From: Bulleidia sp. zg-1006
GTDB lineage: Bacteria; Bacillota_I; Bacilli_A; Erysipelotrichales; Erysipelotrichaceae
DNA: 64,000 bases
NCBI RefSeq assembly: GCF_016812035.1
Contig: NZ_CP069178.1
Location: 186,001-250,000, forward strand
Direction: 5' to 3'
Positions 17,911 to 25,322 of this stretch are shown piece by piece. Within the stretch, counting starts at the first letter, position 1; each line of letters starts with the position of its first letter. Under the pieces are notes generated by a model. It did not search any database. It was not told where the DNA came from and was given only the letters and a program-made list of their open reading frames with translations. The position numbers and the translations under genes are program-made.

Positions 17911-17934
17911 AAGAGGACATCTGTCCTCTTTTTC
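17911..17934 (+). terminator. Terminator after the adhesin gene
   Basis: AAGAGGACA-tc-TGTCCTCTT, a 9-bp perfect stem, with a T run. Confidence 0.85.
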
Positions 17935-17991
17935 CTTTTCGTGAAAATGACAATATTTTAAAAGTGGAAAGGGCAAAAAGGAGTTATCTTT

Positions 17992-18048
17992 ATGCAACAA
18001 GTAAAGGATAAAAAGAAAACGAAAGAGATTGAAGAAATCGAACGATAA
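17992..18048 (+). CDS. 18-residue charged peptide (MQQVKDKKKTKEIEEIER)
   Basis: A short frame with AAAAAGGAG 8 bases before the ATG, between two terminator hairpins. Lys/Glu-rich and helical. A gene this short may be a leader peptide or chance, but the Shine-Dalgarno is strong. Confidence 0.4.
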   Translation: MQQVKDKKKTKEIEEIER

Positions 18049-18071
18049 GAAGGACAGATGTCCTCTTTTTT
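18048..18071 (+). terminator. Hairpin with T run before the beta-helix gene
   Basis: AGGACA-ga-TGTCCT followed by CTTTTTT. The stem repeats the AGGACA/TGTCCT core of the terminator at 17911, and the next Shine-Dalgarno follows within about 10 bases. Confidence 0.65.
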
Positions 18072-18087
18072 GTAGAAAGGAGAAGGA

Positions 18088-18762
18088 ATGAAAAAGAAGA
18101 AATATGAATTAACATCCGAAACTAAGATGGTTGGGGGAAGGAAAGTATACAGAATCAAAGCTTTAATTGATTTTGGAAATGTAAAGGCTGGAGACTTAGG
18201 TGGTTTTGTAGAAAAGGAAGAAAATTTAAGCCAAAAAGATAATGCTTGGGTTAAAGATAACGCTGTGGTTACAGATAATGCGGTGGTTACAGGCAGTGCG
18301 TGGGTCGGTGGGAATGCTTTGGTCTATGGAAACACAAGGGTTACAGGTACTGCTTCGGTCAAAGATTGTGCGGTGGTCAGAGATAATGCTTTGATTGAAG
18401 GGAATGCCGTGGTTAAAGGAAACGCAAGGGTTACAGGTAAGGCTTGGGTCTTTGGTGAAGCGGTGGTCAAAGATAATGCCTTAGTTAAAGATAACGCTGT
18501 GGTTACAGGGAATGCTGTGGTTAAAGATTACGCAGTAGTAAAAGATGACACCGTGGTTACAGATAATGCTGTGGTCAGCGATTATGCTTTGGTTGAAGGG
18601 GATGATGTGGTTGATGGAGATTTTGTGGTTGTCGGTCTGACTTGGAAAAATTCAAAAGATGAAAAATCATTAAATCTAAATTATTTAAAAGAAACGGCTA
18701 AAGAAGAATATAGCCAAAAGGAAAATTATATTCCTAAAAAAGAAAAACAAATAGAAAGATAG
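18088..18762 (+). CDS. Left-handed beta-helix (hexapeptide-repeat) protein
   Basis: 224 residues. After a 40-residue cap (KYELTSETKMVGGRKVYRI...GDLGGFV), about 25 hexad repeats of the pattern x-N-A-x-V-x (DNAVVT, GNAWVK, DNALVK) run to about 180. This predicts a left-handed parallel beta-helix like that of YdcK-type proteins. The tail is charged. No transferase active-site histidine was seen. The cap and helix closely resemble the N-terminus of the ArdC fusion at 18918, so the two are paralogues in one operon. Function unknown; a DNA-mimic or scaffold role is possible. Confidence 0.75.
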   Translation: MKKKKYELTSETKMVGGRKVYRIKALIDFGNVKAGDLGGFVEKEENLSQKDNAWVKDNAVVTDNAVVTGSAWVGGNALVYGNTRVTGTASVKDCAVVRDNALIEGNAVVKGNARVTGKAWVFGEAVVKDNALVKDNAVVTGNAVVKDYAVVKDDTVVTDNAVVSDYALVEGDDVVDGDFVVVGLTWKNSKDEKSLNLNYLKETAKEEYSQKENYIPKKEKQIER

Positions 18763-18763
18763 G

Positions 18764-18785
18764 GTGGTCAAATGACCACTTTTTT
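18764..18785 (+). terminator. Hairpin with T run between beta-helix gene and next small gene
   Basis: GTGGTCA-aa-TGACCAC, 7-bp perfect stem, then TTTTTT, ending 4 bases before the next AAAGGAG. Confidence 0.8.
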
Positions 18786-18802
18786 AGAAAGGAGAAACTC
18801 AA

Positions 18803-18913
18803 ATGAGAAAAGAAGTGATTTTTGATACAACAGACGAATTAACAGAAGATGATTTAAAAGCTTTATTTGAAGATAAAGAATTTGTAGAGATGGATGCGGA
18901 AAGAAAGGAATAA
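18803..18913 (+). CDS. Small acidic protein (36 residues)
   Basis: A short frame with AAAGGAG 9 bases before the ATG. It is Asp/Glu-rich and helical (TDELTEDDLKALFED). It ends 4 bases before the ArdC-fusion start and overlaps nothing real. No family recognised; small acidic proteins in conjugative operons are sometimes DNA mimics. Confidence 0.5.
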   Translation: MRKEVIFDTTDELTEDDLKALFEDKEFVEMDAERKE

Positions 18914-18917
18914 AACT

Positions 18918-20837
18918 ATGGAAAAGAAAAAATATGAATTAACATCAGACTACAAGATAGATTTTGAGACTAAAGTATACAGAATAAAAGCTTTGACTTC
19001 TTTTGGAGATGTAAAAGCTGGGGATTTAGGCGGCTATATTCAAAACGAAAGAAATTTAAGCCAAACAGGTAATGCATGGGTCAAAGATAATGCCGTGGTC
19101 AAAGGAAAAGCAAGGGTTACAGGTAATGCATGGGTCAAAGATAATGCTGTGGTCAAAGATAATGCGAAAGTCAGAGATAATGCTTTGGTTACAGATAATG
19201 CTGTGGTCAAAGATAATGCGAAAGTCAGAGATAATGCTTTGGTTACAGATAATGCTGTGGTCAGAGATAATGCGGTGGTCGAAGGCAACGCATGGGTCTA
19301 TGGAAACGCTGTGGTTAAAGATTACGCCGTGGTACAAGAGTTCGGTCGGGTTGAAGGGCATGATGTGGTTGATGGAGATTTTGTGGTTGCCGGTCTGACT
19401 TGGAAAAATTCAAAAGATGAAAAATCATTAAAGCTAAATGATTCCTTAGAAGCTCCTAAAGAAGAATATAGCCAAAAAGGAAGTCGTAAGGATGAATTCA
19501 GAAAAGGTCTTGCCAAGCAATTTTTGAAGTTGCTGGATTCAGAAAACGTAGAAAAAAGCTTCAGTTGGATTAAAGGTTGGCGAATGAACGGTGGGCAACA
19601 AAATCTAAATAGTGGGAAACATTATCGAGGCATTAATCGCCTTGTTCTGGCATTAAAGGCTTATGAAAAAGGGTATTCAGATCCAAGATGGATCACCTTC
19701 AATGGATTAAAAGATTATGAAGGAGCCTATATCAAAAAAGGAGAACATGGTACTAAAGTAGAATATTGGGCAGCCGTAAAAGATGAACCCATTTATGATC
19801 CGGTCACCAAAAAAGAGAAGAAATTTTTTACCATTTCAGAAATGAGCCAATATATAGTAACACTTCCTTTAGGAGGGGATGATTTTAAAATATTTCCTAA
19901 GTATGCCACAGTGTTCAATGCAGAGCAGTGTGTAGGACTGCCTGAATATGTCAAACAGGTAACGAATAGTGAAGTAACACAAAGTGAACTTGTTACAAAG
20001 ATTTCTGAAAGTATGGGGGTCAAGATTGTCCACCATAAGGGAAGTGATAAGTGTTATTATTCTCCCTTGGAAGATGTCATCCATTTGCCACAACAGACTG
20101 ATTTTAAGGATGACTATGCCTATAATGCAACAGCTTTACATGAGTTGGCACATTCCACAGGAGCAACAAACCGATTAGATCGCAATCTTCAGAACTATTT
20201 TGGAACGGTTGATTATGCCTTTGAGGAATTGGTGGCAGAAATGACCGGTGCCCTAGTATCTACTTCTTTACCCGGTACGGAAGAAGACTTAGATAGTTAT
20301 TTAAAGAAACATTCTGAAAACCACAAAGCATATATAGCAAGCTGGATAGATCATATTCAAAAAGATGTGGATGTATTACCGAGAGCTTTAAAGCTGGCAG
20401 AACTGTCAGCAGACTTTTTGGAGCTACATGGTGGCTTGATGAGTTTGGAAGAATATAATAAACGTCATCAATATGAAAAACCGGTGATTGCAGATGAAAC
20501 AACGGGTAAATTGTTTATAGCGAAAAAAGAATATGCTCATGATGAATTGATAGATGAATTCAATGAATGTTTAGAAGTGGCTGTTAGTCAACCTAAAGGG
20601 GACTGGGCAGAAACGGAAAATGCTTTAATTAAAGAAGGATATTCGCTTCTAAATCATAAAGATTCTAGGGGAGAATTAGAAACACACTATGGAGTTAAAA
20701 CACTAGAAAAAATGGAAAATCTCATTTATGAAGCCATGGAAAATCACGATATTCAATTAGGAACAGTGGATCGGGTTAATGAACAATTAACAAATAAAGT
20801 CATCCAAACAAAAGGGTTTCAAATAGAAACGGAATAG
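18918..20837 (+). CDS. Beta-helix / ArdC-type anti-restriction fusion protein
   Basis: From ATG 18918 the protein has 639 residues; the frame is open to 18894, but AAAGGAA lies before 18918. Residues about 40-165 are hexad repeats (DNAVVK, DNALVT) of a left-handed beta-helix. From about 205 it matches ArdC: an ssDNA-binding domain (KHYRGINRLVLAL...ITFNGLKDYEGAYIKKGEHG), then a zincin-like domain with HELAH (408-412) and a downstream FEELVAEMTGALV helix giving the third ligand. ArdC proteins protect incoming conjugative DNA from restriction. The beta-helix fusion is unusual. Confidence 0.85.
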   Translation: MEKKKYELTSDYKIDFETKVYRIKALTSFGDVKAGDLGGYIQNERNLSQTGNAWVKDNAVVKGKARVTGNAWVKDNAVVKDNAKVRDNALVTDNAVVKDNAKVRDNALVTDNAVVRDNAVVEGNAWVYGNAVVKDYAVVQEFGRVEGHDVVDGDFVVAGLTWKNSKDEKSLKLNDSLEAPKEEYSQKGSRKDEFRKGLAKQFLKLLDSENVEKSFSWIKGWRMNGGQQNLNSGKHYRGINRLVLALKAYEKGYSDPRWITFNGLKDYEGAYIKKGEHGTKVEYWAAVKDEPIYDPVTKKEKKFFTISEMSQYIVTLPLGGDDFKIFPKYATVFNAEQCVGLPEYVKQVTNSEVTQSELVTKISESMGVKIVHHKGSDKCYYSPLEDVIHLPQQTDFKDDYAYNATALHELAHSTGATNRLDRNLQNYFGTVDYAFEELVAEMTGALVSTSLPGTEEDLDSYLKKHSENHKAYIASWIDHIQKDVDVLPRALKLAELSADFLELHGGLMSLEEYNKRHQYEKPVIADETTGKLFIAKKEYAHDELIDEFNECLEVAVSQPKGDWAETENALIKEGYSLLNHKDSRGELETHYGVKTLEKMENLIYEAMENHDIQLGTVDRVNEQLTNKVIQTKGFQIETE

Positions 20838-20846
20838 GAGAAAAGT

Positions 20847-21188
20847 ATGGAAACAAATAAATATAAGAGTTTATTTTTGCCAAGTTCACTTTTAGTGGCA
20901 GAAACAGAAAAGGCAAAATTATGGAAATTGCCTGATATGGAAGGTGAAACAGAAAAGTTCTTTTGGGTAAATGGAAAATTCGTTCACAAAATCGGAAAAG
21001 ATTATGTGGTAAGTTATTCTGATGAATATCCATATACAGTTTTTGAGCAAGAGAAAGATGAAAACGGTAAATTTCTCCAGGTAAACCCACAAGCAATCAC
21101 AGGGGATGAAATGGTGGGTATCTTTATTAAGTATCATACTGTTATTCAAAAAAACTACTTAACATGGAAAGAAAAGAACAATAAATAA
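20847..21188 (+). CDS. Hypothetical protein in the transfer operon
   Basis: 113 residues, mixed alpha/beta, no recognised domain, no membrane segment. AGGAGAAA precedes the ATG, 9 bases after the ArdC gene. It ends just before a palindrome copy. Confidence 0.6.
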   Translation: METNKYKSLFLPSSLLVAETEKAKLWKLPDMEGETEKFFWVNGKFVHKIGKDYVVSYSDEYPYTVFEQEKDENGKFLQVNPQAITGDEMVGIFIKYHTVIQKNYLTWKEKNNK

Positions 21189-21190
21189 GG

Positions 21191-21215
21191 GAATTGGTAT
21201 GAATCATACCAATTC
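21191..21215. repeat. Element palindrome, copy 2 (perfect, with T run)
   Basis: GAATTGGTATGA, central A, TCATACCAATTC, followed by CTTTTTC, so it can also act as a terminator-like hairpin. The next about 18 bases (caatagaaaggaa) are identical to those after the 29916 copy, so the repeated unit here is about 43 bases. Confidence 0.95.
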
Positions 21216-21241
21216 CTTTTTCAATAGAAAGGAAAAAGAGA

Positions 21242-22369
21242 ATGATTGAATTACCAAAAAAATACCTAGAACAGGGATTTTCTACTTTTCAAAAGAAAGA
21301 AATAGAACTTGGTTTTCAACATGGTTTAGATGAAGAGCAAGTAGATAGATACGCAAAAATAGAGTTTGATAATCTACAAATGAAGCAAATCCGATTAGCC
21401 ATTGAAGATGGTTTTAGTGATGTTCAGTTATCTACTTTTTCAAGATCTGAAATAGATTGGGAAATGATGGAACATGCCAGAGAAAATATCAAAAATGGCA
21501 ATGTGATAGATGAAACCAAAATAGCTGATTTAAGGAGAAAAAACTTAAAGATTGTTTTCATTATCACCGGCATTCTGATTGTCTTGCTACTGGGTGGTAT
21601 GGCTTTTTTCTTCTCCAAAGACTCCTTGCAACAATTATTTCAAAAATTGGAATTATCGTTTATAACAGAAAAACCCATCGAAATCGAGTATGGATCAGGA
21701 TTTAATCCTCAAGACTATATTAAAAGTTATACCAAAGATAAGAATGTTGAATTGGTATTACCTAATGCCTTAGATACTACGGCATTAGGAAAACATACAT
21801 TAACCTTCACTTTAAAAAATAAAAAGAAATCTATTAGTAAAGAATTAGAAGTTGATGTAGTAGATAAAGAATCTCCAGTATTGAAGTTAAAACAATATAG
21901 CTTAACTTTAGAAAGAGGAATAAATACTACTTTTTCTTGTAAGACCTATATTCAAAGTGCAAACGATAATGTAGATGGAGATTTAACAAAGAAAGTGGAA
22001 TGTTCTAAATTCGATTCCAATAAGAATCAGCAAGAAATTCAATATTCCGTTAAGGATTCTTCCGGAAATTCATCCAAAGAAATCTTAAAGTTAACTTTAA
22101 AAGAAAAAGAAGTGGTAAAACCTGAAGAGAAAATTGTCTACATTAAAACACCTACAAATGCAAAAGGGCATCCAATTTATCCTAAAAACGCAAAAGGAGT
22201 TGGGGGTACAGATATAACTTTAAATAAATATTTCATGTTTAAAGATGGTTACACACTGGATTCCGGATATAAAGCTTGCGTTTTAGAAGGAAGTAAGTAT
22301 GGAGCCTATACTTGTTCTCCATTAAAAGACAAGGATGGCATTTACACCGGCTATCACTTAACAAATTAG
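21242..22369 (+). CDS. Single-pass membrane protein with Ig-like domain
   Basis: 375 residues. About 95 cytoplasmic residues (two short helical repeats, FSTFQKKEIELGFQHGL and MKQIRLAIEDGFSD), one membrane helix at about 101-122, then an outside region. It includes an Ig-like DUF5011-type fold (IEYGSGFNPQDYI...DKESPVLKL...DNVDGDLTKKV...YSVKDSSGN) and a C-terminal segment with two Cys. The architecture suits a surface component of the conjugation machine. Shine-Dalgarno AAAGGAAA. Confidence 0.65.
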   Translation: MIELPKKYLEQGFSTFQKKEIELGFQHGLDEEQVDRYAKIEFDNLQMKQIRLAIEDGFSDVQLSTFSRSEIDWEMMEHARENIKNGNVIDETKIADLRRKNLKIVFIITGILIVLLLGGMAFFFSKDSLQQLFQKLELSFITEKPIEIEYGSGFNPQDYIKSYTKDKNVELVLPNALDTTALGKHTLTFTLKNKKKSISKELEVDVVDKESPVLKLKQYSLTLERGINTTFSCKTYIQSANDNVDGDLTKKVECSKFDSNKNQQEIQYSVKDSSGNSSKEILKLTLKEKEVVKPEEKIVYIKTPTNAKGHPIYPKNAKGVGGTDITLNKYFMFKDGYTLDSGYKACVLEGSKYGAYTCSPLKDKDGIYTGYHLTN

Positions 22370-22381
22370 AGAGGAAGAAAA

Positions 22382-22660
22382 ATGATTCATAAAAAAACAA
22401 GGTTACTCTTAGAGTATCTAATTGAAATAAAACCATGGCTGGAAATCTATCGAAAAGGGTTGGAAAAATTTATCTATTTAGAAATTCAAGAACAAAAAAT
22501 AGAATCTAAGACGTTTGAAGGACTTTCAGACCATTTCCTTTTGGATTTTTGTTATGAACCTGAAGAAAATGACAGACTAATGATTGGCGGATTGTATTTG
22601 AAAGATAAAGTATTTATCTTTCAAAAAAGAAATCAAGAAATCATGTATAGATTAGAGTGA
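22382..22660 (+). CDS. Hypothetical protein in the transfer operon
   Basis: 92 residues, soluble, no recognised family. GAGGAAG precedes the ATG; its stop overlaps the next start (TGATG), so translation is probably coupled. Confidence 0.6.
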   Translation: MIHKKTRLLLEYLIEIKPWLEIYRKGLEKFIYLEIQEQKIESKTFEGLSDHFLLDFCYEPEENDRLMIGGLYLKDKVFIFQKRNQEIMYRLE

Positions 22661-22956
22661 TGGCAAAGAATATGAAATTGTTAATAAAAACATGGTTATT
22701 AAGAATAGAAATATTGGATGAAGATTTAGCAGAAATCTGGATAGATTCACAAGAATACTTTATTGTTCCAAAAAAGGAACTCATAAAAATAGAAGGAACA
22801 GAATATCTTGTTTTAAAGACAGAAAAAGCGGATATTTTGATTTTTAATGATCAAAAATCAAGTGCAAGATTGGTTCAAACCGCCTTGTTATTTAAACGAA
22901 TTGAAAATTATCAAACAAGATTAGAAAGAGGAATTAAAGATGAATACAACACATAA
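22660..22956 (+). CDS. Hypothetical protein in the transfer operon
   Basis: 98 residues starting at the ATG that overlaps the previous stop; an in-frame GTG one codon upstream is less likely. Beta-rich N-terminal half, no recognised family. Its 3' end overlaps the next gene by 17 bases. Confidence 0.55.
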   Translation: MAKNMKLLIKTWLLRIEILDEDLAEIWIDSQEYFIVPKKELIKIEGTEYLVLKTEKADILIFNDQKSSARLVQTALLFKRIENYQTRLERGIKDEYNT

Positions 22957-23248
22957 AGGGATGACTTATTTGTTAACCAGTTCAACAGGAGTTCATGTCA
23001 AAGCGGCTATTGATACAATGGCTGCCAAACAATGGCTAAAATCTTGGTTAGATCCAATAACAACATTGTTATTATGGCTAATTCCAACAGTGGCGATTAT
23101 TTCTATGTTGATTGCCTTTGTTGGCTGGTATGGAAAAGATGAAAGAGAAAAACAGCAACAGCCTTTTTTTAAGATAGCGAAAACTCATATTATCGTATTG
23201 GTGATTGCAGAATCTTTAACCACCATTTTAAAAATTCTTGGACTGTAA
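22940..23248 (+). CDS. VirB2/TrbC-like small membrane protein
   Basis: 102 residues with two membrane helices (about 43-64 and 80-100) separated by a short charged loop (YGKDEREKQQ). Small two-helix proteins just before the VirB6-like gene are typically the pilin-like VirB2/TrbC subunit of Gram-positive type IV systems. GAGGAATTAAAG precedes the ATG. Assignment rests on topology and position. Confidence 0.55.
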   Translation: MNTTHKGMTYLLTSSTGVHVKAAIDTMAAKQWLKSWLDPITTLLLWLIPTVAIISMLIAFVGWYGKDEREKQQQPFFKIAKTHIIVLVIAESLTTILKILGL

Positions 23249-23269
23249 TTAATATGGTTTATACCAATT
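23247..23269. repeat. Degenerate element palindrome
   Basis: The right half (ATACCAATT) is intact; the left half is AATTAATAT. It overlaps the stop codon at 23246-23248 and lies just before an AAAGGAG. Confidence 0.5.
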
Positions 23270-23285
23270 TAAGAAAGGAGAAAGA

Positions 23286-24722
23286 ATGTTTGTATTAGAA
23301 GCCACCAATTTTTTTAGAGGAATTTTGTGGTCAATTACAAAAGCCTGCTTAGGAATTTGTGACTATTGTTATGGAATGTTAAAAACCATGATGGGTTTAA
23401 AAATGGAAAACCTAGAATGGTTTTGGAAAATGTATCAATTTCTAGTTCTTCTCGTTATTTTATTTGTCTTAGCTAGGCTCTTGTTTATGTATTTAAAAAG
23501 TACCTATGACGAAACGGTATTTCAAAGAATATCGGGATTAGGAATGAGTGCAAGAGTAGTGATGATTGCCTTTATTCTATCCGCTACACCAATTTTAATG
23601 CCCTTAGCGTTTAATTCCATGACCACACTAACCACTAAACTTCCTAGTTTAATCACTAATGGGAATGATGTAACCATATCGCAAGTAATCACTGATGCTT
23701 CTTTGAATGGATTTGCAAAAGAAGGAAGTGCAACGTCAATTACGAAACAAAAAGTAGATATCGTCAATAACATGAAGGAAAAGGGTGGTGAAGAAATTCC
23801 CACTGACCTACCTTCGGTAGATGATAGCAATAAAAAGTACTTAAATATCTACAAATTAGCCACGAATAATATCAATGCAAGACAAAAACACAACGCAGAA
23901 AGCTATTATTTCTTTAATGATATAGTAGGAATTATTTTAGCCTTAATCATGGGTGGTATTTGTGCCGTCCTTATTCTTTATATATCTTTTCAAGTTGCAC
24001 AAAGATATATTTCCCTTCTGTACAAGATTCTATTAACTCCTTATGCAGTCAGTGGATTGATTAATCCTACTGATAATGGAACTTCTACTTGGTTTAAATT
24101 ATGTATAGCAGATATTTTAGGCAACTTTTTTCAAATGCTGTTTGTTTGGCTATCTCTTGTAGCTACTGCAATGTTTGATCAATACGGTTTGGTAAAGGCA
24201 ATATTTTTTATTGCTAGTTTAATTGGAATCCTCAATGCACCGCAAGGGATAGCTCAAATACTTGGATCAGATATTGGAGCTACCAGTGGTATGCAAGGAA
24301 TTAGGCAGGCTATGCAATTTGGAACGGCTGCTTTGGCTGGCACAAAACTAGCTACTGCCGGGGTAAAATATGCTGGTGGAAAAGTCGGATCGGTTGCCGG
24401 AACTACCGTTGCTGTTGGATCCTATGCTGGGGCAAGGGCATTAGGCATGGATCTCCTTCAATCAGAACCATCAGAAATGGAATCTAGGATAGGAGCCACT
24501 CCATTAAGAAGTGATAGTTATTCTAATCCGGGTGGGCAATCTTCACCAAGAGCCTCTTCACAAACTTGGAAAGTTGGATCCAAAGGGCAATTCTTATCCA
24601 ATACTTATCGAACAAGTGGGTTTGGTCAATCCATGGTCGGTGGTATGGTTAGAAATTTTGTAAATAGTCAAATTTCAAAGGGAAATGCTATTTTGCATGG
24701 TTCAAGACCAAAAAAGAACTAA
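23286..24722 (+). CDS. VirB6/TrbL-like conjugation channel protein
   Basis: 478 residues with about six membrane helices (near 55-75, 95-115, 210-240, 275-300, 305-325), a loop outside, and a glycine/alanine-rich region (340-400) before a Ser/Gly-rich tail. This is the layout of TrbL/VirB6 inner-membrane channel proteins. It is placed, as usual, between the pilin-like gene and the VirB3-VirB4 pair. Shine-Dalgarno AAAGGAG. Confidence 0.75.
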   Translation: MFVLEATNFFRGILWSITKACLGICDYCYGMLKTMMGLKMENLEWFWKMYQFLVLLVILFVLARLLFMYLKSTYDETVFQRISGLGMSARVVMIAFILSATPILMPLAFNSMTTLTTKLPSLITNGNDVTISQVITDASLNGFAKEGSATSITKQKVDIVNNMKEKGGEEIPTDLPSVDDSNKKYLNIYKLATNNINARQKHNAESYYFFNDIVGIILALIMGGICAVLILYISFQVAQRYISLLYKILLTPYAVSGLINPTDNGTSTWFKLCIADILGNFFQMLFVWLSLVATAMFDQYGLVKAIFFIASLIGILNAPQGIAQILGSDIGATSGMQGIRQAMQFGTAALAGTKLATAGVKYAGGKVGSVAGTTVAVGSYAGARALGMDLLQSEPSEMESRIGATPLRSDSYSNPGGQSSPRASSQTWKVGSKGQFLSNTYRTSGFGQSMVGGMVRNFVNSQISKGNAILHGSRPKKN

Positions 24723-24983
24723 AAATTTTAGAGTACAGAAAAAAAGGCTCATTTTAAAAGCAATCTAGGGTAGTTCTCTTAAAAGTTTGATATTCCATTC
24801 ATTCTTTTAAAGAAACGCCTAAAAACGCTTAAAAATGGGCTTTTTCTGCAACTCACACAAAAAAAGAGAAAAGTACGCTTTTGCAAGGCTTGTTTCTATT
24901 GAAAATCATAACTTTTCTCTGATGAAGTATTTGAAGTGATGGAAGAAATAGAAATGCTTCAAAAAAATGAAAGGATTTAAAAA
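24723..24983. other. Non-coding gap within the transfer operon
   Basis: 261 bases with no clear gene. Two long-range dyads: GGCTCATTTT near 24745 against AAAATGGGC near 24832, and AGAGAAAAGT (24865-24874) mirrored exactly by ACTTTTCTCT (24911-24920). A short open stretch just before 24980 (encoding VMEEIEMLQKNERI) may be the tail of a lost small gene. Confidence 0.45.
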
Positions 24984-25322
24984 ATGGAATTTATTGTACC
25001 TAAAAACTTCAAGAGTGGGCGGTTGATTATGAATCGCTTTAAACCTATTGATTTAACACTATTAATATCAACTTTGATATTTAGTTTTTTAACATCTATA
25101 ACCTATGTTGCGATGGTCGGGAATCTTGTTCATGTAGAAGTAATTGTGTTTTTGATTCTTCCAAGTGCTATTGTTTTTTTTCTAACGATGCCTTTTGGAA
25201 TCAATCATAATTTATTCATTTTTTTAAGAATTGTAATTTTGTATATCAAGAAGAAAAAAGAATACTATTGGGAGGGAATAGCTCGTTATGAAGTTAGAGA
25301 AGATGAAAAGGAAACTGACTAG
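24984..25322 (+). CDS. VirB3/PrgI-like membrane protein
   Basis: 112 residues with two close membrane helices (about 23-45 and 52-72) and a basic tail. The small size, PKNF/GR N-terminus and overlap of 35 bases with virB4 fit the PrgI (VirB3-like) family of Gram-positive type IV secretion. Confidence 0.75.
   Translation: MEFIVPKNFKSGRLIMNRFKPIDLTLLISTLIFSFLTSITYVAMVGNLVHVEVIVFLILPSAIVFFLTMPFGINHNLFIFLRIVILYIKKKKEYYWEGIARYEVREDEKETD

Noticed and set aside
18240-18600. CRISPR-like array in the repetitive beta-helix region
   Set aside because: Repeats are 18-base coding units without unique spacers of constant length, fully explained by protein hexads.
18088-18762. Hexapeptide acyltransferase
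   Set aside because: No active-site His or CoA-binding loop was seen; only the helix repeats are shared.
19040-19398. Long open frames on the other strand and frames of the beta-helix repeats
   Set aside because: They arise from the repeating codon pattern and have no Shine-Dalgarno; the plus-strand hexad protein explains the sequence.
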